The notes beneath the pieces are model-generated. The model was not told the origin of the DNA, did not search any database, and saw only the letters and a program-made list of their open reading frames with translations. A program made the position numbers and the translations under genes. 39,152 nucleotides of DNA from NCBI GenBank assembly GCA_051453625.1, contig JBOZIK010000001.1, positions 132,493,428 to 132,532,579 of the forward strand, read 5' to 3'. Shown piece after piece: positions 1 through 10,648 of this stretch. The DNA comes from Welwitschia mirabilis. Its lineage: Eukaryota > Gnetophyta > Gnetopsida > Welwitschiales. Within the stretch, counting starts at the first letter, position 1. Each line of letters begins with the position of its first letter.

Positions 1-370
1 AATGACTACTTTATCCCTCATAATTTATGTTATTTAAGATTCATGACAGGTTTTTTCTATTATATAGATTATAAGGGCAGCCTTTGTCAAGGTTGAGCTT
101 AATTAGTTTAGATGCATCGTTATTTCTTTTTCTTAGATTAGTTTTACATAAGTATATTTTAATTCCATGCATTGCAATTTTATTTCATTAGATGAGGGTT
201 ACTTATTTTTATCTCAAAATAAACTCTTATATTTCCATATTATTGGCCTTCGATGGAATTATGAAATTTGGATCACTCCCAACTATACTAGCATGTTGTG
301 TTTGTGCATCTTATTTGTAATTAATAGAATTTAGATCAAGGTGTGAAACATTGCATAAATATGCACTACA
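1..370 (+). repeat. Ath-1 5' LTR, 3' portion only
   Basis: Matches the 3' part of the LTR at 5305-5743 in the same orientation, with about 85-90% identity by eye. It ends ...CACTACA and is followed at once by the PBS. Compared with the 3' LTR it lacks roughly 75 nt just after the shared AATGACTACT. The LTR head, including its TATA box, lies upstream of the window. Confidence 0.82.
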
Positions 371-376
371 AAAAAT

Positions 377-394
377 TGACGTCATTGTCAAGGA
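377..394 (+). promoter_or_regulatory. Ath-1 primer binding site, tRNA-Asp type, decayed
   Basis: TGACGTCATTGTCAAGGA begins six bases after the LTR end. The complement of the plant tRNA-Asp 3' end, used by Athila/Tat elements, is TGGCGCCGTTGCCGGGGA. Twelve of 18 positions match, and all six differences are G-to-A or C-to-T transitions, as expected from deamination of methylated cytosines on either strand. Reverse transcription of the minus-strand DNA would have started here. Confidence 0.7.
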
Positions 395-657
395 AGGCTA
401 CTTAGAGATCAAGAGTTGTTATTGCTTCTGTGGATATTCTAGATGTTTTGCTATAGCAGCAGTGTACCAGTACTCTGTAAGTTTTTTTATTTTTATTTTT
501 ATTTTTACTAACCTCTGACGTCCCCTTCGTTGTCTAGACATCACAGTCGGATGACTGTCCCTTTTCTGCTTTCCCTCTTTCTGTGGTTGTCTATGTTTTT
601 GTCATCCAAGTTATCGTCCGAATGACTCACAGGATGGCACTTTAGATATGAGACTGA
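395..657 (+). other. Ath-1 untranslated leader with inverted-repeat motifs
   Basis: Noncoding stretch between PBS and gag. It holds two copies of a TCATCC/GGATGAC-type imperfect inverted motif (about 514-560 and 596-640) that recurs many times in both Ath elements, plus a run of TTTTTA units at 483-509. No ORF with retroelement similarity is seen. Confidence 0.55.
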
Positions 658-2550
658 ATGGTTAAGATTGGAAAAGGCAAAAAATACCAAAGAGAGAAAT
701 AGTTCATTGCAGAAAATATCAGAGAAGGTTTGATAAATTTTAAAATTGAAAATCAAAATAGCAAAGGTATGCAAAATTTACAATTTCCTAAAATTTTTGA
801 TTTTAATTCTATAGAGTCTAATACCATGTCGACCTCTTACCAAAAAAAATCTATCTCTTTAAATTCACCTCCTATCATTGGAATCATTACTTCTAATCCT
901 TCTCAACCTAATACTCGTGCTACTTTGAGAGATCTCATAGTGAATAAAAGACTTAAAATATAAAATCCCTTCGACTTACCTCTTGGTGACGATGTGAAAC
1001 TTAAAAACTTAAATGCTTATCCTATCTTTTAAGAAGAACCTAATGAAGACCCTCTTATAACACATTGCTAAAATCAAACAACTTATTCTTACTTCCATAA
1101 ATGGAAAAAAAAAATATAACCTATAGAACCTATATGGTCATTTTTCCCATCATATTGCGAGATAAGGTAAAACTTTGGCTTAGAACAATTCCTCATAAGA
1201 GCCTAAAATCTTGGAGTAAAGTTCAAGAAGCCTTCATAAAAAGATTCATAAATGAGACCACCATCCAAAAATATAAGAAAGAAGTTACAAACTTCTAACA
1301 ACTCCCTAACGAAAACTATGCCTCTGCCTATGAGCAATTCTTTGTGGCTTTACACTCAAACCCTGTAGATGCCTTTTCTAAGGTAGAATTAATAGACTAT
1401 TTCTATAATGGGTTAAATAGTTATATCAAGCAATTTGTAGATTTCTCTTATGGAGGCAACTTCTTAAACCAAACTTTAGAAGATGCTTGGAAGATTTTGA
1501 AAGACTTAGTAGAAGTAAGTTAAACTCGGCCAAAACCCTCCTCTAGAGAAAATATAATAGTAGGCAAAATCATCAAAGACCTTAAAGAAGTAAAACACAA
1601 AAGAAATTAAACCAAAATAGAAAATAAACTAACTAGTGTCATTAAAGATTTCACTTCTACCTTAGATAAATACACCCAGATGATTCTTGATGCTAAAGTG
1701 GAAACTGAGAAGAGTGAAGTTATCGTTCCAATATGTGATTTATATGAAGATAGCTACTACATCATAAAAGAGTACCCTTTACTTTTTACTTATAAAGAGA
1801 TAATTTATGAAAAAGTTTATGCTTTAAACTAAGGACCCTCTAACTACATTCAAAACTATAATCAAAGACAAGTCTCAAATCATAATTTTCAAAATAAGAT
1901 GAATGAGCAATTAAATTGTAGCAATTTCCAAACACATTATCCTAATTCCAAATTATTCTGAAATAAATTTAAACATCAAAACTTTTAATTCAACTATTCA
2001 AATAACTTGGAAAATCCTTTCAACTCCTAAAACCATAGAAATCCTGTTAAGAATTCCATTAAGGAGTTGAGAAAAACTCAAGAGAAGACAAATGAAAACA
2101 TAGAAAATCTTGTAAACATCTTATAACAAACCATGTTTGCCAATCAAAGACCACAAGGGACCCTTGTCACTCAACCTTTACCAAACTCTAACGAAGTACA
2201 AAAAGATTATAAGGTAGTGACAAGGAGTGAAAATGACATAAATCCTCCTAATCATAAGGCTTCAACATCCCATAATGATAAAAACAATAAAGAAGAAGAC
2301 ATAGAAATCCTAAAAAATCATTCCTTCCCTTCTTCACTTAGCAATAAAAAGAAAGATCAGTCCCAAAAGAAACTTGCTACTCCATAGCTTAATAGACTTA
2401 ACACAAATCCCATCTTTGAGGATCATTTAAAAGTTTAATTAAAAATGTAAGCATCAACTTATCTTTTTGGAAACTTTTATAGAAAAAACCCCAAATACTC
2501 TAAGCTATGGAAAGACGTAATAAGAAGGGAAAAAAAATGAATCATTCCTA
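658..2550 (+). pseudogene. gag: Ath-1 gag (capsid/nucleocapsid) pseudogene
   Basis: Gag would form the cytoplasmic virus-like particle and package the RNA. The likely start is ATG 658, because the following residues (GKKYQRE) align with the N-terminus of the Ath-2 copy (KKKYQRE). Recognisable blocks in order: TLRDL near 925; FDLPLGDDVKLKNLNAYP; the retrotransposon-gag core around 1130-1500 (IFPIILRDKVKLWL, SWSKVQEAFIKRF, VELIDYFYNGL); then RPQGTL and VVTRSE at 2145-2235. The frame changes near 1060 and again at the A10 run 1105-1114. Most of the core lies in one frame, interrupted at 1296, 1521, 1608, 1830, 1959, 1986, 2028, 2124 and 2385. Most of these stops are TAA where CAA would fit. Nonfunctional. 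Confidence 0.8.
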
Positions 2551-2594
2551 GTAAAGTCTTTCTAACTCAATCTATTAGCAACTTGATTTCCAAA

Positions 2595-3160
2595 AATTGT
2601 CAAAATTTAAAGATCTGAGGAAAGTAACTATTAGTGTTACTTTAGAGGAAAACTGAAGAATTAAGAAAGCCTTGATAGATATAGAAGCCAATGTCAACAT
2701 TATGCCCTTGCATATTTGTCAATGTCTTTATTTGGAAGAAAGAATAGAACCTACACAAATTATATTGAAATTAGCTAATGCATCTATAAAAACACCTTTA
2801 GGTATGATAATGGACTTGGTTATTCAAATAGAGAAAACTTTCTACTCCATTGATGTAGTTGTTTTAAGATTTAAGCATCAAAATGAATATCCCCTACTTC
2901 TAGGTAGAGCTCTCTATGTAACAATCCATTCCATCATAGACACAAGAACTGAATTGATGAAATGTCACTTTAAAAATAAACAATTTTTAATAAAAGTGTT
3001 TGATGTAGCAGAAAATGATTTAGTTAATGATTTAGGATTGGAGGACGATGTAAAACAAACCTTATTTTTACAGCACTGTCCAACCCTAAAACAAATTGGA
3101 AAAGATAAAATCATAAAACTTGTGAGTGGAAAACAGTATATGCACATAGAAAATGATTGA
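2595..3160 (+). pseudogene. Ath-1 retropepsin-like aspartic protease pseudogene
   Basis: This would be the protease that matures the Gag polyprotein. In a frame different from gag it reads a KFKDLRKVTISV lead-in, a stop at 2654, then LIDIEANVNIMPLHIC. The canonical active site in relatives is D-x-G-A; here the glycine position is Glu and the serine after Ala is Asn, both explained by G-to-A changes. The flap and C-terminal part follow (SIKTPLGMIMDLVIQI, then YPLLLGRAL, matching the family's hydrophobic LILGRPF-like segment). The frame stays open to 3160 and ends in a divergent tail. It lies just downstream of gag, as in Athila/Tat. Catalytically dead. Confidence 0.8.
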
Positions 3161-4618
3161 AATTACATGAGTATTTTTAGATGCAAATATGAACATCATA
3201 GAAGAATTTGTTTCCTATCATTACTAAGTTCTTTCTTAGCCTACTATTTTACTTAAATATTATAACTTCACCTGATCATCTTTTAACTTGACTTATGTAT
3301 TACTTTATAAAGTATCATGATTAGTTTTATACTTGGGCATTTCAAGGTGATAAGATTGGATTCACCCAATCTTAAGACATTCCCATGTCTATGGACTGTA
3401 TTTTCAAAAAGATGCCTTAGTTTCTTATTTTTTAATGGTAATTAAATATTAGGTTATCTGGAAGGGTTCTTTTTTGTCTTTATTTTACTTATTTGCCCTT
3501 GTCCTTTTTAAGTGTATAATCCAGTGGGATTTATCTTTTATGTTTAAAAAAAAATAGAGATAAAGAAAGTAAAAAACACACACAACATTGATGTCCTACT
3601 ACAAGTACATTAAGGCAAATATTTCTGAGAGAAGCCTTTGGCAATATAATATGATAGCTGTAAGAACTCCACTGGGGGGTCAATTGACTATTCTTTATGG
3701 GTTATTACTCCTCTGAAAGTGGTTGCACTCCCTTTATCATGGTAAAAAAAATAAAACTTTTAATATTCCCACTTGATCATTTCACTTTTAGAGATTCTGG
3801 TGAGTTTGTAGGTAGAAGTAGGTGAGTCCATTTCTCAGATACTTTTGATTTTGACTTTTATTATTCTACATACTTGAAACTTTGGATATCACCATAACTA
3901 CTGACTTTTCGACTAAACTTTATGAAGTTAATACATTTTGTCATGCATAGTTACTCAGGTGATGTTATGATGTTTTCCTTTGGAGTTTGCTACATTAGTA
4001 CTTAGGATAGGTAAACAATCTTTTACTTATTCCTTGCATCCATTCTTCCTCTACTTTTCTTCTGTTTTCATGTCTACTATTTTTTAGTCATTTTCTCATT
4101 TTCTTCTTTTTCTTAGTATTTTCCCTTTTCATTAGTTTAGGTAATTTGGGAAGCATTGCATATTTTACCTGAGGGGCAGGACTGACATATCTTTAGTATT
4201 TTGTTTATATTTTTTTGAAAATTTATGAATCATTATTACAGATCCTTCTTCCATTCTAGCTAACAATACATCGATGTTTACATGATTTTCTTTTTTTTTT
4301 TTAACTGTTTATCATAGTGGGGGGACTGTTTATCATGATTATTTAATTAATAAAGACATTAATTTCTGTCATAGGTTTCGATTTTTGAAAATCTTTTGAG
4401 GAACCTGTCATTTCCATTATCATCTGGATGACAAAGTAGACAACCAACTTCTGATTCTTAACAGATATTTCTAATCAATTTTTGAATTTTCTAGAAATTC
4501 AGTCTATTGTTAAAACATGTTCCAATGTTAGATATTTTCTTTAGATATCTTAGCTGTTTTTATTATTTAAACATTGGCTCGCAAACATGATTTACTTCTT
4601 GGTTTTGTCAAGAACTGA
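3161..4618 (+). other. Ath-1 3' noncoding region where pol should be
   Basis: About 1.46 kb with no coding similarity. The part from about 3225 to 3750 aligns with the reverse complement of 9230-9790 in Ath-2 (for example the shared GATAAGATTGGATTCAC, and the block beginning GATGTCCTAC at 3590). The region is therefore a conserved part of the family and not a scar. It contains poly-T runs and one TCATCTGGATGACA motif near 4420. No RT, RNase H or integrase trace was found. Confidence 0.65.
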
Positions 4619-4638
4619 TAAGGCTAAGTGGTGGGCTA
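4619..4638 (+). promoter_or_regulatory. Ath-1 polypurine tract
   Basis: The purine-rich AAGGCTAAGTGGTGGGCTA directly precedes the LTR start TGTTGCAC. Close versions precede the LTR starts of both Ath-2 3' ends (reverse complements near 6751 and 8271). This would be the plus-strand DNA primer. Confidence 0.65.
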
Positions 4639-5743
4639 TGTTGCACTGCTAACTTATGTGTATTTGATAGGATATTTTGACTTATTTTGCAAGTGAATTA
4701 ATAGATAAATGCTTAGTCCTTATGATAATTAAAAACTGAGATGAAGGGAATGAAAACATGCAGTTTCTAGATAAATTACAAGCATTTCGTGTAGATATGG
4801 ATAAATTGTATTTTTGGATGATGATTCCTGCAAACAAACAAGCAATTAGACTGACTGAAGATTTACAAAAGACCATCGTTCACCTCATCATCTAGATGTC
4901 AGTTTTGGATGACATCTCCAAACTAATTGATGATATTTCACTTATAGTTGGACAGGCAGTTAAACTAAAGCAGACTAAGAGTTTCAATTATCAATCTTCA
5001 TTGTCTCCTCCTTAATTTGAATGACCGAAAGAATGACACTGTTCTGTCATACTTTTATCGAATGCTTTCCTGAGCTGTCATCACTTTTTTGTAACTTTTC
5101 TTTGCATGCTAGCTAGAGTATTTCTTTTTCTTCTCTGTCAGTTTTCCTTCCTTTTCTGTCTATAAATAAAGGTTTCTTCCTTGATCCCTAATCATCTTTA
5201 ATAGTATCTGATGTTCTCATGATAGGAAATCTTAGGATCATAAAATCATATTATAATCTAGAGAGATGTTACCTTGGTATTGAGTGGTGTTTCCTTTATT
5301 AAGAAATGACTACTCTATGATATAGATGTTTTTTATGCTTTTAATATGAATTATCTTCTTTTATGTCCAATATATGCAGGAACCTCTCCCTCATAGTTTA
5401 TGTTGTTTAAGATTCATAACAGGTTTCTTCTATTATATAGATTATGAGGGTAGTCTTTGTCAAGGTTGAGATTAATTAGTTTAGGTACATCATTAGTTCT
5501 TTTCTTAGATTAGTTTTGCATAAGTATATTTTAAATTTCATGCATTGAAATTTATTTCAGTAGATTAGAATTACATATNNNNNNNNNNNNNNNNNNNNNN
5601 NNNNNNNNNNNNNNNNNNNNNNNNNNNNNATTATAACATTTGAATCATTGCTGACTATACTAATGCACTTGTTTATGCATTTTATTTGTAATTTAGAGGA
5701 TTTAGATCAAGGCGTGAAACATTGCATAAATACACATTGTAAC
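4639..5743 (+). repeat. Ath-1 3' LTR
   Basis: Starts TGTTGCACTGCTAAC right after the PPT and ends near ...ACACATTGTAACA, where it meets the Ath-2 LTR. Its first 50 bp resemble the Ath-2 LTR start, but the middle is different, so Ath-1 and Ath-2 are separate subfamilies. A plant-type TATA box, TATAAATA, lies at 5161-5168. A 51-N gap interrupts it. The exact right edge is uncertain by about 10 bp because of the junction with the neighbouring LTR. Confidence 0.78.
5579..5629. other. Assembly gap, 51 N
   Basis: In the 5' LTR copy the homologous interval between the matching flanks TTACTTAT (ends at 206) and ATTATG (starts at 258) is 51 nt. The gap is therefore correctly sized, and its missing content should resemble 207-257. 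Confidence 0.9.
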
Positions 5744-6750
5744 ATACATAATACATGATACTAGTATGAGTGGAAGTAGATCTAAAATGTCATATTCATG
5801 TTGAAAACTATAAGATGAGACTTATATTACTTTACCAAATGGAATAGGAACTACAAATAAATAAAAATGTAGTGAAATAAAGGAATGTAACGCAAATACA
5901 AAGTGCAACTAATCTAGATGAATGCAAAATAAACTAATACTACTTGCTTTTAGCCTTAACAATGAATATCTTTAATAATCTATATTACCTAAGAAATTGT
6001 TACTAAATCAAGGGTAATATATACTATAAGGGTCATCAAAAAATCTACAATACAAATATGAAAACAAAACAAGGTCTATATTAACAAATAATAACAAACG
6101 TCTTGGTTACAAAACAATGGAGTCTCAATGAAGGATACATAACCCTCCACCAAGTGCATGTATTTCCATAACACTCAAGATGGATCTCCCATCCTTCGAT
6201 CTCTTATTATGAGAATTTTTGATGCAAAGAACATGGAAAAGAAATTCAAAGGGAGAGCTTATTTATAAGAAAATATAACAAAAAAAGATAAACAGTAGAT
6301 GCAACTAAGCATACTCATAAATGAAATGGATAAAATTATTAAAGATTACTATTAGAGTTGGTTACATATTATTGTTATCCATACTATTATCTAGATGACA
6401 AGGGGGTTGAAAGCACATTATAAAACATGACTTAGAATGATGACTCATTAGTGATTCAGTAATCCACATCAGCAGTCATCGTCTTGCCTATCATGGGGAT
6501 GATGGAGGGAATGATAATCTTCTTTGATTATTTTCTTGAAGAGAAACTAGCATTTTTGTTAATAATCATTCTCTAAAACTCTATGCATTAGAATATGCCT
6601 TTAATACATTAAATCTTGATAAGAATTGTAAATTTTTAATATTTCTTATTAAATCTCCAAAATCCTCAGAATTGCACTTAAACCTATGTAAAAGTCCTGC
6701 AAAAACACTCATAAAATCCTATTAAATAACCAAAAATTGGTAATGCAACA
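5744..6750 (-). repeat. Ath-2 (or Ath-3) 3' LTR, truncated at its terminus
   Basis: Direct-repeat partner of 13583-14595. Its minus-strand start, TGTTGCATTACC, follows a PPT. A minus-strand TATAAATA box lies at 6260-6267. About 60 bp that end the other copy (13521-13582) are absent here; the sequence passes straight into the Ath-1 LTR. It contains TCATC/GATGA inverted motifs near 6390-6415 and 6475-6520. Confidence 0.75.
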
Positions 6751-7907
6751 TAGCCCCAATTTAGCCTTTATTAGTCCCTGACAAAAATTAGGTGGAAAAA
6801 ACCATAATTAAGGCCTAGTTTATTTTTTCTTAAAAGATAAGTTTGATAGTTATAAAACAGGCTCATAAAACACATCACATAGATAAATAATACGTAATGC
6901 ATAATGTGTACGAAATTTTAAAACTTTTATGTCATAAAAGATCTGAATTAAGTTAAAAATTTTTGAAAATGATCCATAAAAATAGGTTTCTACCCTTTCC
7001 CCCAAAGAAAAAGTAATATGTTCTATATTGAAAAATAAAGCAAAGAAAGTAAACTAGAGTGAGAAGGTAGGTAAAGAATGATGAGAATGAGGACAATTTT
7101 CAAAATGAAGTGCAAAGCTGAGTAATGTTAGAGTTGAAAAATATATAGATATGAAATATTCTGATAAGTAAAGAAAAGAATGTACAATAAAAATGTTTTA
7201 TCACAGAAAGAACATGAGAAACACTTAGAACATCAAAAATCACAAATTTAAGAAAACATCCATCTGAGTATTAAATTATCTTTTATTGAAAACTTAAACA
7301 AGAGAAACATGTTAATAAAATATGGTAATGACTTTGAAATAACCAATTGAGCTATAAAAGAAAATAAGAAGAATGATCATAAGATAACATAAACAAAAGA
7401 TAGCTTATCGATCTAATATTTTAACTTAGCAAACTCTCATAAAAGAAATCATAACATCACTTGATATAAAAAATGCATGACTTTTTGTATAAAAATTCCA
7501 TTTGATAAGGAAATAATTATGATGATGCTAGATTAAGATGCTTTAACTAATGAATGATCAGATTAAAGAATTACTCAAAAATAAAATCTCCTATCTTCAT
7601 CTCAAAACAATCACCCAAATCTTAAGAAATGAAATGATCATGTCGAAAGACTAAGAATCTAGAAAATAAGCAATGCCTCTAATAACATTGAGAGCACTAT
7701 TGATCCTATAGCCTTAAATTTTAAATATAACTTTTATTACCCATGATAAAGGGAGTGCAACCATATTCAAAGAAGTAAGAACTCATGAAGCATAACCAAT
7801 TGACCTCCCAATGGAGCTCCCACAACTACCATATCACACTACCAAAGGCTCCTCTCAAAAATATTTAGGACGTCATGATGACCATGTTTTTGAGATATTA
7901 CAAATAT
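6751..7907 (-). other. Ath-family 3' noncoding region, second copy, with PPT at its LTR-proximal end
   Basis: Aligns along its length with 8271-9440 at roughly 80% identity. On the minus strand it ends in a purine-rich tract (GGCTAAATTGGGGCTA) immediately before the LTR. Shared landmarks include AGTAATGCATAATGT-like and ACCAATTGACCTCCCA-like segments. It has no coding potential. Compared with the other copy, an interval of about 20 bp after AATATTTA is missing. Confidence 0.7.
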
Positions 7908-8007
7908 NNNNNNNNNNNNNNNNNNNNNNNNNNNNNNNNNNNNNNNNNNNNNNNNNNNNNNNNNNNNNNNNNNNNNNNNNNNNNNNNNNNNNNNNNNNNN
8001 NNNNNNN
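7908..8007. other. Assembly gap, 100 N
   Basis: Exactly 100 N, the usual placeholder for a gap of unknown size. It falls between two diverged copies of the Ath 3' region. Open frames drawn through it are artefacts. Confidence 0.9.
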
Positions 8008-8270
8008 CTATCGTGGGGATGACAGAGGGGACAAAATTCTTCTTTAATCATTTTCTTAAGAATAAACTTAGTATTTTTTTCTAGTAATCCTTCTTTAAAG
8101 CTCTATACATTAGAATGTTCTTTTTAATACATCAAATCTAGGTAAGAATCACATATTTCTGAGATTTCCTATTGAATCTCCAAAATTCTCAGACTTGCAC
8201 CTAAACCTATATAAAAGTCCTACAAAACAACTCATAAAACCCCATCAAATAACCACAAATTGGCCACACA
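8008..8270 (-). repeat. Ath-2 3' LTR head, truncated at the gap
   Basis: Matches the first 260 bp (minus-strand sense) of the LTRs at 6489-6750 and 14335-14595. On the minus strand it is preceded by the purine tract GGCTAAGTGGGAGGGCTA. Its first bases read TATTGTG where the other copies have TGTTGCA, so the terminal TG is mutated. The rest of the LTR is hidden by or lost in the gap. Confidence 0.7.
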
Positions 8271-10640
8271 ATATAGCCCTCCCACTTAGCCTTTGTTTGT
8301 CCCTAACAAAATTTAGGTGAAAAATCATAATTGCAAGTTAATTTATTTTTTAAAAGATAAATCTAAAATTATCAAATAGGCCCATAAAACACATCTCATA
8401 GATAAATAACAAGTAATGCATAATGTATATGAAAATTTTGAAAATTTTATTTCCCAAAAGATCTAAATTAAGATAAAATTTTTTAAAAATGAGCCATGAA
8501 AATGGGTCTCTACCCCCTCCCAAAAAAAAAAAAAAAAAAAAAAGAAAAAAGCAATACGTCCTTTATTGAAAAATAAAGTAAAAAAATAAATAGGAGTGAA
8601 AAAATAGGTAAAAGAGGATAACTTCCTAAAATAAAGTGTAAAGCTGAGTAATGTCAGATTTAAAAAATATAGATCTATAAAATATTATAACAAGTAAAGA
8701 AAATGAGTGGACAATAAAAATGTTTCATCACAAAATGATTAAGAGTGCTTACAATACAAAAAAAAAAAATTTATTAAGAAAACTTAAATAAGCCAGAAAT
8801 CTATTTTATTAAAAAATTAAATAGAAAAACATGATGATAAGAAAATATGATAATAACTTTAAAATAACTAAACAAACCATAAAAGAAAATAAAAAGCATG
8901 GACATAAAATAACGTAAATGAAAGATAGCTCATCTATCTGATATTTTAACATAGCAAAATCCCTTAAAAGAAATCATAACATCACTTGATGTAAAAATGC
9001 ATGACTTGATGTATAAAAAATTCCATTCAATAAGGAAGTGGTTATGACGATGCTAAAGATAAAATGATGATTGGACCAAAAAATTACTCAAAAAATGAAT
9101 TCACTGGTCATTATCTCAAAACAAACACCTAATTCTCAAGAAATGAAATAAGCATGTGAAATAGACTAAGAGTCTAAGAAACAAGCAATGCCTCTGACGA
9201 GATCAAGAACACCACTAATCCCATATCCTCAAAGTTTTTATTATAACTTTATTATCCATGATGAGGGAAGTGTAACCATCATTAGAGAAGTAAGGATCCA
9301 TAAAGCATGGCCAATTGATCTCCCATTGGAGTTCCCATAGCTACCATATTACACTGCTAAGGGCTCCTCTCAGAAATATTTACCTCAGTGTACTTGCGGT
9401 AGGACATCATAGTAATCATATTTTTAAAATATGATAAATAAAACATCATGGACCTATTTCACCTCCTCTTTTTTTCCTTTTTTTTTAAATAATATATAAA
9501 ATAAATATTCCACATGACCAAAGATTCCAAAAGATAAAGTTAAAAGTTGTAAGATAAAGACAGAAAAGAACACTCTTAAACAATCTAGGATCTTTTCACC
9601 ATTGAGAAAAATAACCATATTCCTTCAAATTGAAGTTCATGGGCCTGTGAATGTCCTAAGATCAAGTGAATCCAATCTTACCACTAAAATACCCAATTCA
9701 AAAGACTAGTTATGGAGATAAATACATAAGACAAGTTTGAAAAATGATCGAGTAATGCTATAATAACCTTTAAAGGAAAAGGCTAAAAGAAAATTCAGAT
9801 GATTTGATCATGAAATTTCAAATTCTATTCATTAACTTTCTGTAATTCTTAAGCAGTCAAATTAGAAATCTTAATAGAGCCATAAAAATGTATTTTCTTA
9901 AGATAATACAAAACAAAAATGATTATTTTATTGGCTATCATCCTGCTCATCATCCAGATGAGAGAGAGGACGATAGAGATAGAGAAATAAAGAATTTATC
10001 AGAAAACATAAAAAATTATCAAAAAGCTAGAAAACTAACAAAATTAACTATCATCCTATCTGTCATGGGGATGACATAGGAGATGATAGTTTTATTATTA
10101 CAGAAACAAAAATAGAAACTACAAACAAAAAAATAAAACTAAAAATAGAAAATAAAATCAGAGACCATCAAATCAAAAAGCTAAAAAGAAAATAGTAAGG
10201 CAAGTAAATTTTATTCAATTTCTAAATCTAAAGCATACTTTTTATTGAAAAGAAAGAATAAAAATTAAGGATCTATTTTCGTCTTAAGATTTTTAGAGAA
10301 ATAACATGTAAACCAAAAATTTACTAATTGATAAAGCATAAATGTATACAATTATTTCCAAGTAAAATCAATTGTATGAAAAAATGAGTAATGGAGATAA
10401 CTCTATGATATCACATTAAAGCATAAATTTTGAAAGTTAAAGAAAAGAAAAATGATAACTTTGATAAAATATTTTCATGGAGCGCAAAAGTTATATTTTA
10501 AGCATCACAAAGAAAATTATATTCAAGTTCATTAAAAATGTTTTTCTCATCTAAATTATTATTTTCAATTTTTGGCTTATGTAACAGACAATCTTTCTAT
10601 AATCTTTCTTTAAAATTTAAACTTCCTCATATTCTAAAGG
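8271..10640 (-). other. Ath-2 3' noncoding region (PPT to end of protease)
   Basis: Contains the PPT, an A-rich tract (8521-8550), and blocks shared with Ath-1 (9230-9790 against 3225-3750). The 9800-10640 part has no obvious counterpart in Ath-1 and is about 840 bp longer. It holds a near-perfect hairpin at 10045-10093 with 10-bp outer arms (AACTATCATC / GATGATAGTT) and another TCATCC/GATGAG motif at 9935-9980. A short frame on the minus strand near 10590-10510 (KIENNNLDEKNIFNELEY) could be the start of the protease-RT linker. No RT follows. Confidence 0.6.
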
Positions 10641-10648
10641 TTTTTTTT

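Larger units (their letters stand above)
1..5743 (+). mobile_element. Ath-1: non-autonomous Athila/Tat-type Ty3 LTR retrotransposon (5' truncated by window)
   Basis: Order is 5' LTR (partial), tRNA-Asp-type PBS, leader, gag, aspartic protease, about 1.5 kb of noncoding DNA, PPT and 3' LTR. The two LTR copies are direct repeats (1-370 against 5305-5743). The gag C-terminus has the spacing RPQGTL, then an asparagine/proline-rich linker, then AVTRSG-like residues, followed by a protease with an NIMPLHIC segment. That arrangement is typical of Athila/Tat elements (family knowledge). The interior is only about 4.3 kb. I find no RT YxDD, RNase H or integrase motif between protease and PPT. The related Ath-2 copy has the same gap, so this looks like a non-autonomous gag-protease family and not a chance deletion. 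Lineage is inferred by eye. Confidence 0.82.

Noticed and set aside
541-774. 77-residue minus-strand open frame over the Ath-1 leader and gag start
   Set aside because: Antisense to a recognisable gag, hydrophobic low-complexity, no counterpart in Ath-2.
2965-3147. Minus-strand open frame opposite the Ath-1 protease
   Set aside because: Shadow of the protease frame, with no domain of its own.
7811-8084. Three open frames across the 100-N gap
   Set aside because: Made of Ns. The flanks are noncoding LTR and 3' region.
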